Positions 50,101 through 61,965 of a DNA stretch of 64,000 nucleotides are shown piece by piece. The stretch spans positions 63,408,733 to 63,472,732 of the forward strand of contig NC_134276.1 of NCBI RefSeq assembly GCF_949628215.1, in the 5' to 3' direction. Both the position numbers and the translations under genes were made by a program. Each line of letters opens with the position of its first letter. Within the stretch, counting starts at the first letter, position 1. The notes below the pieces were generated by a model. That model was not told the DNA's origin and made no database searches. It saw only the letters and a program-made list of their open reading frames with translations. Origin of the DNA: Phalacrocorax aristotelis (lineage: Eukaryota; Chordata; Aves; Suliformes; Phalacrocoracidae).

Positions 50101-51091
50101 TAATTTCTAAATAAGTAATACAAAATTTAAATGAAGGGAGTCTGAAATTATTATGAATTAGTAATTACCTCATATATACATATATCAATGTATATATGTA
50201 TGTATACAAGAAGTATAAAGTGAAAATAAATACTTTCTAAATATCACCCTCGGTAAAATTCAGTCTGGGATCTGAAAAGCAATCAGCATTAATTTGTATT
50301 GCATTGTTTGCGATTCAGCACAGCAAAAGAAATCTGTTCACTTAACTGTTGCCATTTTAACACAGACACTTTTCCAGTGTAGAATTTCGCTTTAAAGGTT
50401 ATCTCAACACACTTATCAACATCCAATAGACAGTTGCACAAGTGCAATTTTGTAATTGGGAATAATTTTCTCACACTCCTGAGTTGCTGTAACATTCTGT
50501 TAATTGATACTATTTGTTAAAGCATCTGTAATGAAGAGTACTGTATTTCCATCCAATAAACCAGATTCATTAGTGTGTTGTTAAACATTGTGGTTTTGAA
50601 GAATGGATAAGAAGCTGCAAGAACAAAGTACTTTCCCAGTTCTTTTCTTCATTCAACAGTCTGAAGGACTTCTCCAAAGGGCACAGCCTTGAATGTGTGG
50701 GTTATCTCAACTAAACCTCTACACTGAAGAACCTACTTCATTGGGAGAGACCCCTCTGTGCCTGTATGTGAATGATAAAAAAGAACAAAAGATTCAGCTC
50801 ATTCAAAATGTAGGCATTCATTGAATCCAGGTTCTGTGTGAAAGCAGAGTTTAGGATGCTTGAAGCACAACAGAACAGCGAGGAAATTATTTACTCTAGT
50901 GTTACAAAGTTAGAGAATGAAAGCTCTACCAAGTGAGGGAGGACTGCTTTGAAAGCAGATGAATCAGGTTAATTAGTAGTGTATATATCACAGATCATGA
51001 AATAAGCCTTCAGGATTTAAAAGTATCAGCCTAATACTATAAACATGCAGAATTCATTTTACATTTGCTTCTATTATAATGCTTTTTAATG
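47184..51091. other. Unique AT-rich sequence
   Basis: No gene or known mobile element is recognised. A TA/TG-rich microsatellite-like run lies at about 50171-50210. Small frames near 49855-50086 overlap in two frames and look like chance. Confidence 0.5.
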
Positions 51092-51150
51092 AATGAAATG
51101 AAATGAAATGAAATGAAATGAAATGAAATGAAATGAAATGAAATGAAATA
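51092..51150. repeat. (AATGA)n pentanucleotide microsatellite
   Basis: Eleven perfect AATGA units run from 51092 to 51146, followed by a partial unit, with one shortened unit just before. The perfection suggests it is recent or still polymorphic. Confidence 0.97.
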
Positions 51151-53889
51151 GGGATGTGATTGAATGACAGCATAATAACCTCTAAAAGCAAATCCCTACA
51201 CAGAAGTCTCTTACTTTAATAAAGCATTATTACTAGGGTTTTTCAAAATGATGCCAAGCTTTCTGCAAGTAGCAAAAACAAGATAAGCAAAAATACACAG
51301 TCAGTCTTTGCAAATACTGAGCTTGACAAGTTCATCAGCAAGGTAATGCAGCTAATAAAGCCCTTTGATCTTGTTAGCACTGGAGGAGAATAAACGACAA
51401 ACATGAGTAAGTTTCAACAATGGATACAGACACTACAGATGTGAACTTCCTTATGTCTGCCTCTTCTTATCTTCCAAAGTACGTGATACCAAGAAAAGAA
51501 AAGGAGTTCAGTAGGGATTAATTTGTCACTAATGGAAATGAGCATTGATAATTTTTCAGTAAATACAAGCAATCCTTAAGAATTCCTCTTCCACTCTTAA
51601 AATATGTTTTGGTCACAGGGCTTTGCAATGGATCTGACTTATAAAACTATGTTTTATTAATAATATTCATTGTCTGATTTCCTATGGAAATTAGGTTTAT
51701 GTCCATGTTTAAGTGTGTGTGTGAGAGCTTCTTGCTGCCTGGCCAAAGACCTGAGGGAAAAACGGCAGCATGAGCACACATATTAGACACCCAAGGGTCT
51801 AGATCACATCAGGAGATGGAAAAGAGCCCTTATAAATGTCACAACAAAGGGAGAGTTTTTCATCAAAGCTAGGACCTTTTTAGGCATCAAATTCATTCAA
51901 TCAAGTTTAATCAATGTAGAAAAACAGACTTAATTAGTTCTAGTACTTATACTCTTCTAGCACTTGTACTCTTCTAGCCTGGATTTGTGAGAAAACAAAA
52001 TTTTCTTCAGAATGGTTCCTCCTGGTTTTCTTCCCACTGTCTTTTATAGTCTACTTTTAATCAATAAATCTCACCAAAGTTAAGAATGAAAGAAAGTGTC
52101 TTAATTGGCACATAAAAATGATGGCATTTTGAGGAATAACTGTAGTTTAGATAAAATTGCATTATTCATAAAGGAATATATTTTATGGGGAAAATACTGA
52201 CTTGTTCCAAGAAAACATGAAAAAAACCACATATTTAAAAATGTATTTTTTGTCATCACTTGAAAACTAGTTGAGAATCACACTTATACCTCACAGAACT
52301 CTAGTTCATGACTGGTAAGCAATTCTTTCAACACACAGCTTAAATAGAGAAGACCTTATTTCATCATAGGGAAAGTAGTCTCTTCCCAGGAAGAAAAGTA
52401 TGCAGCTCCAACCTACCAGCCCCGTAAACCCACAAGAAGACAGTTAAAAGCAAGTTTGGTTGAAGATAAAGATTTTCAGTTTTTAGATTCCTTCCTATCA
52501 AAGAATTAGAAGTCTCCACAGAGAAATAAAATTATTTTACAGTGCACTTAACAATCAAGACTTTTCAGATATCACAGCCTTTATATACAGCTAAAATGAA
52601 GTTAAATGTCTGTAGTTGTTTCTACACAGAACTTGATGAAACAGAAATATCTGAGCCAGCCCTGGCACAAGAAGAAATATACCAAGTCAAGAAAATACTT
52701 TGTTCTGGCAATTATTCAATTCTGACTTCAGACTTCAGCCTAAAGTATAGAGATAAAATAATGAAAAGCTTACATTTATTTTTTTTTACTTTTTCAACTT
52801 GCTAGGGTGACATTAGGAGTTCTCCAGATGATGACTGAAATGGCATGGAGTTAAATCATATCAGAAACATCCACAAGCTAATATCCAGGACAGGGATAAT
52901 AGGACCTGGACCTACACAACTGCTACAGACAAATCTTGCTATGACATTTAATGTGCTTTTTGACTAGGTTATTGAGTTACTGTTAATAAATATTTCTCTA
53001 AATGCATATCTGAACTGGTTGTTGATTTCTGTGGAGTGCATTTCCACCAGAGTGCACATTCACATTCAAAATCTCATATAATATAGATACTAGATTATGA
53101 ATATACAATACTAATATTGTATATTTATATGAATATAGAATGTTCATACTATGTGCATAAATTTTGTTATAAAATAATACTCTTTCCTGAAAGTAACAAG
53201 AGGCCATGAAACCACTGACAATCAAATGCACCCTTTGTCATACTAACACATTTTCTTTTCTTATTTTTATGGCAATAATCACTAAACAACAAAACCCAGA
53301 AGTATTAGGGGTTAGCCCATAAAACTGTAGGTACATACACAGAAAGTTGCAAGTAATTTCATGTGCAAATCGGGTTAACAGCAAAACATTACTCTGGCCA
53401 AGAATCCCTTGGACAGTTACAAGTCTGGGCACAAAAGATTGTCTGAAAAGACTTTGCCTATGGAGTGAAGTTTGGTGTTTCACAAAACTTCCCTTCTGAT
53501 ATACGATGTTTAGACTCACCACTGAACGTTTCATCCAGCCCACAAACATGATTTATACTTTGCTGTTCATCACCATTTGTTAGAATAATGCTTGCCATAT
53601 CTCTAAGGTCTTTCACCTTCTGAATGATCTTTCACAGGTGAATGAGATTACTAATATAACTTACTATGTCTAGAAAATAATACTGTAATAAATTACAGAC
53701 CTTACAGCATGCTCTGTAAAGAAAAGATAATGTTATAGATGGGCAAGTATTGGAATACCAGCGGACAAAGAAATATAGTGAAATGGAAACACCCTCTTTT
53801 GAAACTGGTCCAGTCTGGGAATAAGTCCATGTTTGACCTGAAGGCTGACAGACATTGTCATTTGGCTAAGTTGATTGAGCTGAAAACTC
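51151..53889. other. Unique AT-rich sequence
   Basis: No gene is recognised. A 17 bp near-exact direct repeat ending in ACTCTTCTAG lies at 51944-51977. Confidence 0.5.
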
Positions 53890-53941
53890 ATATACATGTG
53901 TGTATGTACATGTATACGTGTATATATCTACACATACGTAC
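53890..53941. repeat. TA/TG/CA-rich microsatellite
   Basis: A degenerate alternating purine-pyrimidine run of about 50 bp (CATATACATGTGTGTATGTA and onward). Confidence 0.85.
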
Positions 53942-54670
53942 CGAATCAGCCATAATCAGCATGTCCATTTGTGTTTCTGCTTGGATTTGTTCCTAAGTAA
54001 AAAAGCTCATTCCTAAGAACTGTTAGTTTAGTTAATCATGCTGAAAAAAAAGGACTTCTGTTACTGATGATGTACTGAATTATCTTTTGGTGTTAATGTG
54101 GCATACCGCTCATTCACAGGAATTAATAACTGGATTCATTAAGATGGTTCTCATGCAAAGATCCTCTTTCTCTTTTGTATTTTCTTGAACAGACCCTAAA
54201 GGAATAGTAGTCCTTTCTCTGAACTGAGAGATCTTTAGGGCAAAATCTACCTTGCTGTCACTTTTTTGTGATTTCTTTGATTTCAAACCTTCCATTGTTC
54301 CTCAAAAATTATGATAATAATAGTGACAAACAGCTTTACTGAACATGGCAAGTAAGAAGAAAGAGCACATCATCACATTTTTATCTAAGCCATAGTTTGG
54401 CAGTTTAACTCTCTAAAGGATAGTACTAGGAGGTCATACAGGAGTTATTCTCAAAGGAGCTAGCGGTGATAGTTATTGTTGTAAATTTATGGAATAACTG
54501 AGTGTGCAATGTTCACTTCTGTCCTGTGACAATCAGGGGGTGTGTGTGTTCCTTCTGCTTCATCATCCTTGATCTTTTTCTTAAGCGAGCCCTAGTATTT
54601 ATGCAGTCAGCCTGATAAGACAACTGATCCAGCTGAAGATTATCCCTACCAAACATATCTGTTTACCTCC

Positions 54671-54701
54671 ATATGTGTGTGTGTATGCGTGCGTGTGTGT
54701 G
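54671..54701. repeat. TG dinucleotide microsatellite
   Basis: ATATGTGTGTGTGTATGCGT followed by GCGTGTGTGTG: an interrupted TG run of about 30 bp. Confidence 0.9.
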
Positions 54702-57700
54702 AAATTTGCCACTGGATCAGATCCCTGTTCAGTTAACAATGTAGTCTCATGAGTGCTAGCACTGGTATAAGAAACGAGGTAGGAAGACATAACCAAGGGC
54801 AGGAAGGTGAGACTACTTGCTCTTAAGCTGACTTAAATCAACTGTGAAATTGCATCCCCCTTATAGACCTTCACTGGCTGACTGAAGTTCAGTGTGAGAG
54901 ATGAGGCTAGATTTCATAAATGCACCCAAAAGTCAGGTACTGCAAGATACGGAATATTTATATTTTCATCCTAATTCATACAGATTTTGAGGAAAGTTCT
55001 TAGCTCTTTTCTCCTTCCCCCCCATTTGCCTTAGTGTTTAAGTGTTACACTGTTAGACAATTTCACTATCAAGAATATAAATTTGTCACAACTACTTGTA
55101 ATGACTATTTACAGGTGACATCAGATGGGAAGTAGCTTCTGATGTCTTGCAATCCATACTGGGCACTTCAGAACAGTAGTGAAAATTAACTGATCTATTC
55201 TAAAATAATATCCTAATAATACCCACGAGTATTGTGCAGACAGGGAATTATTTGCATTTTTAAAGGTGTGTGATAGCTTAGTCAAGAAAACATGTTATAG
55301 AGCCCCAGAAGACCTCATTCCTTAAAAAGGCAGCAAGGGCAATCACTACGTTTTTGTTAGCTGAAACTGTAGTCAAGATCACTAGAAAGTCATGGACAGT
55401 ACAAAATAATGAATTCTGTGCATTTCACATCATTGCTCAATTTTCTGCCACCTGGCAATAACACTGGAGGGCAGCAGTTTGTAAAAATGCTGGAGTTGGA
55501 AGAAAAGTGAGAGCACAAGAGAAAGAAGTATAAAGATGCTTTTTACAAAAAACGAAGAAAGGAAGGTGGTGAAACTGGAGATTACTTTAAGAAATTCAAA
55601 GGACAAAGAAAGATGAAATGTAGAAAAGTGAAACAGGTACTTAAGAAATGGAAGGTAAGATGGGAATATCCCTTGCGATATTTAATAGCTGTATCTAAAC
55701 TCCCATATTCACAAAGGCATGCTTGTAAAGCCCTTTTTACACATGTATTTGCCATTTGAGGTGAAATATTTTGTGAACATTCTTCTCTCCAACAACCTCC
55801 ACGTGACCTGACTGTGACAGAGAAGAAATCCAGAGTGATTTGGTGGGAAGGGAGCTTTAGCACACATTGAATCAGGACCTCCAAGGGTACCACGATGCAC
55901 GTCACTCAGTCACACAATCCTCCTTCTCTCATTACGAGAGTGAAAAAGACCACTTTCAAAAGAGCCTTCACACTGGTGAACCTCTCCACATTCAGAAATT
56001 GCATTCAATAACTATGCAACCTGCTCATGTGAAAAGCTATGGGCTTGACACAGTTATAAAACACAAATGCAAATATGAAGAGAACTGAATTCTAAAATTG
56101 TAAAAATGTCTTTTTTGTTTGAAAAAAAGTATTTTTTGATTGTAAAAAATTTCTATTTTTTTTTAGTTAGGCTAAAAACTCAATGGGAATTTGCTTTGTG
56201 ACTATATATCTGGATTTAAACTTTTGGTCTGTATTAGATTTTCACAGACTAGAATGAGCACAACCTGCTTAAAACCATGAAATATTGAGATGGTGACAAT
56301 TTTCAAGTTCTTATCAAGTTTCTGTACTTGATAAAATATATGTTTTACTGGCTCAAGTCCAATCCAAAGAACTTAATTTTCTGAGGTGGGTCTCATCTGT
56401 CTGAATTTTAGCCATACAAGATCAAAGCTTCTAAGCTGAGGTATGTTGTCTTCCTCCCTAGCTAGTGGAGGGAAAGCGGTGCTTCCAGAAAATAGTTCAT
56501 CCTGCTTAATTTGGAATCAAATTAACTGCTTTTCTGGATGGACTTACCTACCCGTCACCACTGACTGGAAACTAAAAGCCAACAATTTAGCCACCCAATG
56601 TTACTTGCAGTGAATCTAAGCTTTAAGCTCTCAAAGAACCATGCAGACTGCAGATCCTGCAAAATCTGGTTTGGCCCCTGACTAATTATGGAGGTAGTTT
56701 ACTTTTTACATTAAAATACTCAAGGTAGGGAACTACTATATATGTGTCTGCATTTGTGATTCCTGTCTAAGACAGGAATTCAGAAACAAGATACTGTCCT
56801 ACCCGAGCACCCTGTGGGGCTTTTCTGGGAGTGACTGCTGTATACATGTGAGATTGAGTTCTGCACAGAATCTGTTTGCAGTTGCCACAGTTTTTTAAAA
56901 TGTCACCAGTAAAGGTTGATTTACCCTCAATTTAAGTACCAAGGGATTACAATAGTCCTGTGGGAATGGAGAAAGAGATGGTCTCAAGCCTGACACTTTC
57001 ATGTTTCAGGCAACTGTCTTAACAGTCAGGCTTCAGGCTAACACGGGCAGAAGGAGGAGGAAATGTCCACATACCAAGCAAAGCATAGCAAGGAAAGAAA
57101 GATGTTTGTGTTTGGGTTTTTTTTTTTTCTTACCTCCTCCCTAATCTTTTCATGATTTCCCATTAGCCATACAAAGAATTCATTCATTAACAGCAGCAGT
57201 TTGTACAGAGTAACAAGGTGATGATCTGGCAAACATCCCTAGAACATATTTAACCTTATTTGTAGGAATAATTCCAAAATAGGATGTGGGACAATTGGTG
57301 TACAATTTCTTGTTAACAGCCAACTGCACACTGCAGAGTAAATATCTGTATCCAGGATCTCTTGATCCCAAACAAATGAGTCTTTCTGGTCTCTTATTAT
57401 ATAGGAATGATGAGGTGTTCTTAACTCTTTTTTTTTCTTCTTCCACTTGCCAAAGTGTTGACAGATTGAGTCAATTAACCCTTATTCAGACAATGTTTCC
57501 TGTAGAAAAAGCTCTGTTATAGGCTTCCTCTTTCTCCCCAGCAGTCAACACACTCTTATCACTGCTTTACCTTGTGATAAAACCAGGGAAATCAAAGAAC
57601 CCCAAAAGGTACACTGTACAAAGATACACAGAAATGGAAGCAAAACAAACTGCCTGCTTTTTGTCTGCTAAAAAAATAAAACTAAATTCAAACCCATCCA

Positions 57701-59719
57701 ATGTTGATGCAAGAGTTGTTAGCAAAGGAACAAAACTGAGTCCAGTCCAATCAAGCAGGCTAAAGACCACCAATCCCGCTCCCTTCAAGTCCTAGCAACC
57801 CAAACTTGTAAAAACATTCCTCTTCCAAATCGTTAGCAATGGAGATAATTGTAGGGACATGAGTCTGCATTCCTTGTGGTGTTGAATGGCAGTCTTAGAA
57901 CTGCTGGTCTGTTTACTTTCTTGGCTTCGGGGTTAATGATATAGACAGCTGAACAATTGGAAGGGAATTGAACTGTATATTGCAAGGTTTTTCTCAAATG
58001 CCGGGAGGATAGATGACCCTGCTGTTCTTTCATTTTCTACCCACCCAAAATTATTTTTCTTGAAAACCTCCTACCAATCTTACATTTGCAATAGCTGAAA
58101 ATTGTACACTTTCCTTTCCTTGTGGAGGTGTCTTCTGAGGTGCCATATCCCATCCTATTTATGATACAGTACTAACTTGCTGTTGTGAAGGCTTGTTTCC
58201 CAACCTCTCTCAAAATATTGATACTATTTATAACACGGAAAGGACATCTGAAATTTAGGAGAAGATGAAAAACACTTTAAACTTATTGGCATTGTCATAT
58301 CAGGGCATTTTTTCTTCTCTCTTATCACCAGAACAGACTTACACATATAGGAAGTCTGGGCTGAAATGCAGAAAAACCTGAAAACACACTTACACATTCA
58401 CAGAAACCCTCCTGAATAGTCTTCCTAATTCCCTGTTACATTTCATGGATCAAAGGACATGATATGTCAGAAAAGAGAGCAAAAATACACTTTAGACAGC
58501 TATTCCAAGGCAGAAATTTTGTGCATATGTGTCCCTTCAGGGAAAAAATATGTACAGTATGATTTTTCCTTTATTTCATATTCACCTACTGCTAGATCAG
58601 AAGCTTCACCCAGACAGTTTCAAAATCCTCCATCTTCTTCTAAAAGGGTATGGAAGACCTCAGAAATAAATTTAATAGCTTTTATCCTCTTCTTGTAACA
58701 GCCAGGGATTAAATATCTCTCTGTGACCCTGAATCTATAAAAAGTCTATCAGGTAGACTATACAAGTTGCCTGGCAACCTAACCCAAACAAGGATCAAGG
58801 CTAAATAGCAGCAGATAATAAATGTCTGGGAGAGCAGGCATGTGTATTCCTATACTGTAAAAAAAAAGGAATGACCAGTAGCTCTCTTCCTGGAAGCCTG
58901 TATGCAGTATCAGATCCTACATGATTACAACCTGACTTCATTTAAATTTAAAAATCCATATTATTTAATTTAAATTTTTGTTGGAGGGAGTGCAACACAG
59001 CAGAGACACCGATCTGCAGCCTTTGGTTGTCCCTTAAAATTTCACCTTCAGAAAAATAAACTGTCACTATATAGATGAAACACCCAACTTTCAGATTCTG
59101 TCACCAAAACTAGAAACCTGCTGTACAAAATATGAAAAATTTTTAATTGTCTACTTTTTAGCTCATTTCACTTACAGCTACAAAACAAGCTGCAGTCAGA
59201 GAAACATATTAGCCCTAACGTTTAAAGATTGGAGTAAAGAAATCTTGAAAATGTAGTGCTAACATTTTACAGTAAGTATTTTTCAGGAAAGCAATTCCTT
59301 TTCCAGTAGAAAATTAAACCTTTGATTCATAGGCTATGACAATTTTTTTTTCTGGGAGTGAATATTCCCTAGCCAGCCAACCAGAATGAGGCAGAAACTT
59401 GACTCGGATGAGAAGACTGAGGGTATAGTTGTCAAATAATACACCAGCTCTTAACTGTTGGTCTTAACCAACATATCTCTTAAGTTCTAAATATTTTAGA
59501 TTTATTTTTAAGGACAGGAGAATGACTGTGTTAACTGGCACCTGAGTCTATTAAGCTCACTATCTTGTTTCCAGTGATGGCTAGTAGTAGATGTTTGGGA
59601 AAAATGTGTAAGAAAACATCAAATATTCTTTCTTTGTGTATTTTTACCCTTTCCGGATGAAATCAGAGACTGAGTCAGAAATTCCGTTTTGACCACTGTT
59701 TTGGGTACTTCCCCTGTGT
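54702..59719. other. Unique AT-rich sequence
   Basis: No supported gene. It contains a 21 bp near-perfect palindrome at 56759-56779 and a T-run at about 57117-57128. Frames such as 55582-55905 (107 codons, minus) have no known domain. Confidence 0.5.
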
Positions 59720-60725
59720 ACTCATTCTTGTTCAGTAAGCTCTTGCACTACGACTTCCACCACCCTCTCCTAAAATAAGCTCTACAGCCTAATTGCCCAC
59801 TCTGTGAAAGGTTGTTTCTTCTTTGTGTTAAACTCTGCATGGTGATATCAGTAGGTGCTCCTCTAGTTTTATATGGTGTGGAACAGTGAATAGTCATTCC
59901 TTAGTAACGTTTCCTTGCCACGCATATTTTAACTGATATCCACCCATCACTTCTGTATTGTTTTTTTCTAAGCAGAGGATGCCTGTTCTTCCTAACCTCT
60001 GCCAATATGTTGTCCCCACTATCTGTATCTTTTCCAGTTTCTCTGTAAGTTTCTGAGAGAGAGCAACAAGAATTTCATGCAGTATTCATTGTTGGGGACT
60101 TATCATAGGTTTATAGCCTATAGCCAATAGCATAATGACAGTAAAACTCTTACTATGTTTCCATAATTCTTTAATTCTTGCTCCATAATTCTTTATGTTC
60201 CGTCATTTTTCCTCACTTCTCCTGACTACCAGGTTGATAATTTTGGGAGTGATATACTGTGACACTGTTGTGCTTTTCTGAGTAGTAATATCAAACTTAA
60301 AGATTGCAGTTACACAGATGTTTTTATGGTTATACTTTTCCATGAGTCACTTTCTGTTCACTGGTGCTGAGTTTCAGGTGTTATTTTGCTGCCTGCTTCA
60401 CCATATATCATGAAATCTTGGAATTTCCATTGCAAATATTGTCATCTGCAACTTTTACAGCTAATTTTTTTTTCCAAAATATTTATGATTATTTCAGGTT
60501 GTTGATATGCTGGGCCAGGTTTGGAATAAAGCTGTTCATATTTGCCATTGTTCTGGAAACAGAATGTGTATTCCTGTCCTTTGTTTCCTATTTAGAGACC
60601 ACTTGCCTGTAAGAGTACCTTTTATACTAAAAAAAATTAGGATTTTTCTTTTTTAAGTCTTTGATGAAGATTATTCTAGAAAGTTAACAGCAGTATATGA
60701 AACCACTTGTGATGCTTTTCTGTTG
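59720..60725 (-). mobile_element. Ancient degenerate CR1-type LINE, about 1 kb
   Basis: The plus strand follows, in order, the reverse complement of the ORF2 end of old amniote CR1 families. Landmarks are TCTTTTCCAGTTTCTCTGTA (about 60028-60047), TTCATGCAGTATTCATTGTT (about 60074-60093), TTGTCATCTGCAACTTTTAC (about 60439-60458), TCCTGTCCTTTGTTTCCTAT (about 60572-60591) and AAACCACTTGTGATGCTTTT (about 60700-60719). The fourth landmark is especially close to the family. The TTGTCATCTGCAA landmark is where the FADD codons lie in reverse. The element is riddled with indels and has no frame. The left end is its 3' side. Boundaries are approximate and the call is from remembered family sequence. 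Confidence 0.68.
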
Positions 60726-61555
60726 AGGGTTTTTTCTTTTTCTTTTTTTACCTTATTAATTTTGTGTAATCTTTTATTATTGTTCTCATTCTTTCTCTGG
60801 TGTTAGAAAAGTTATTTGAGCAACTGAGTAGAAGGCCAAACCTGAGTTTTCTGTCATTTTTCAATTAGAAGGCCAAGATTTTGGAGCCTTAACTTCATGG
60901 CTGCAAGCATAGGACAATTTAAGATGGTGACTCTTCAACAAATAGTCGTAACTCATCTTATCTTAAGGTACAAGTCTTGGAACAGGTCAGAGGAGTCAAT
61001 CATTAAAAATCCCTGCTTTTTCTCCCACTAACTAAAAAGAAAGCTTAGAGGATGACCTTGAATATAGAAGCCTACAAATGTAGGGGGATGCTGATATATC
61101 CCACTTTGGTTATTTAGATGCAGTTTGCATGAGGAGATAACATATTTGGGGCATATCTAATGTCATAGATATCAGCTTTCTTTTTATCACTTAGAATGAA
61201 TAAACAGATAGGAAAAATTGCACATATGAAATTTGTGTGGCGTCAGCTAAAGCCTGTTTTCAGCCTTCTTGGTAATGTGGGAGGGAAAAACGATGGGAGA
61301 ACAAAAATTCAGGCTCATTTGACAATGGGCTGTTTGTAAACCTACCAGGAATCCATGTATGATGTTACCACTTCTTGATAAATGTATTTTTATACCAAAA
61401 AGGGGGCCCTGTTTTTATTGTTGTTTGTTTGGGGGGCAGAGAGAGATATTTCTGTTCTTTGACTAAAAAAAAATTAAAAAAAAAGTTTCTTAAGGCTAGA
61501 ATAAGCATGGAAGAGCAGATGCATCACCTCACATGGACTGCTTAATGCAGGCAAT
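60726..61555. other. Unique sequence
   Basis: T-rich at its start, possibly still part of the ancient CR1 but too decayed to claim. No gene is seen. Confidence 0.4.
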
Positions 61556-61965
61556 ACTGTAAACAGCACTCTAGGGAAAGGTTTCAGAAGTGCATTTAAT
61601 TGCATTTTCCACTTCTCGTAACAGCGAGGGATGAAATTGAGACAAAATGTAATGCAACCAGCTCTTTCCTATCTTCTTAAAGAAAGACAGGAAGCTAACT
61701 GAAAACTGTGTTTATTAACTTGCTAGGAAAAAATGTCTATCCAAAATGAATGAATTTATAAGTCTATTAATTCTCATGACTAATGGAGAATTCTTCAGCT
61801 GGAATCTAAATGAGTATTATGAGAGGTTAAGAAATGAGGATTGGAACCTGCATTTATTTACAAGTGTTTAATTCTCATAACCTGATGAAGCTAACTAACG
61901 ACATTGCAGAAACCATGTGAAGCAAGAAACAATGCTTAATTAGATATTTTACATTACTCAGTGAG
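61556..61965. other. Candidate conserved non-coding block
   Basis: Non-repetitive block with octamer- and homeodomain-like clusters (TGCATTTAATTGCATTTTCC at about 61591, TCTATTAATTCTCATGACTA at about 61762, GCTTAATTAGATATTTTACA at about 61934). No coding frame is present. Conservation is only suspected. Confidence 0.2.

Noticed and set aside
51092..51150. Regular array as a CRISPR-like structure
   Set aside because: It is a pentanucleotide microsatellite without spacers, in a vertebrate genome.
55867..56088. Frame containing HTGEPLH, reminiscent of the zinc-finger linker HTGEKP
   Set aside because: No C2H2 cysteine/histidine spacing is present around it; it is a chance match.
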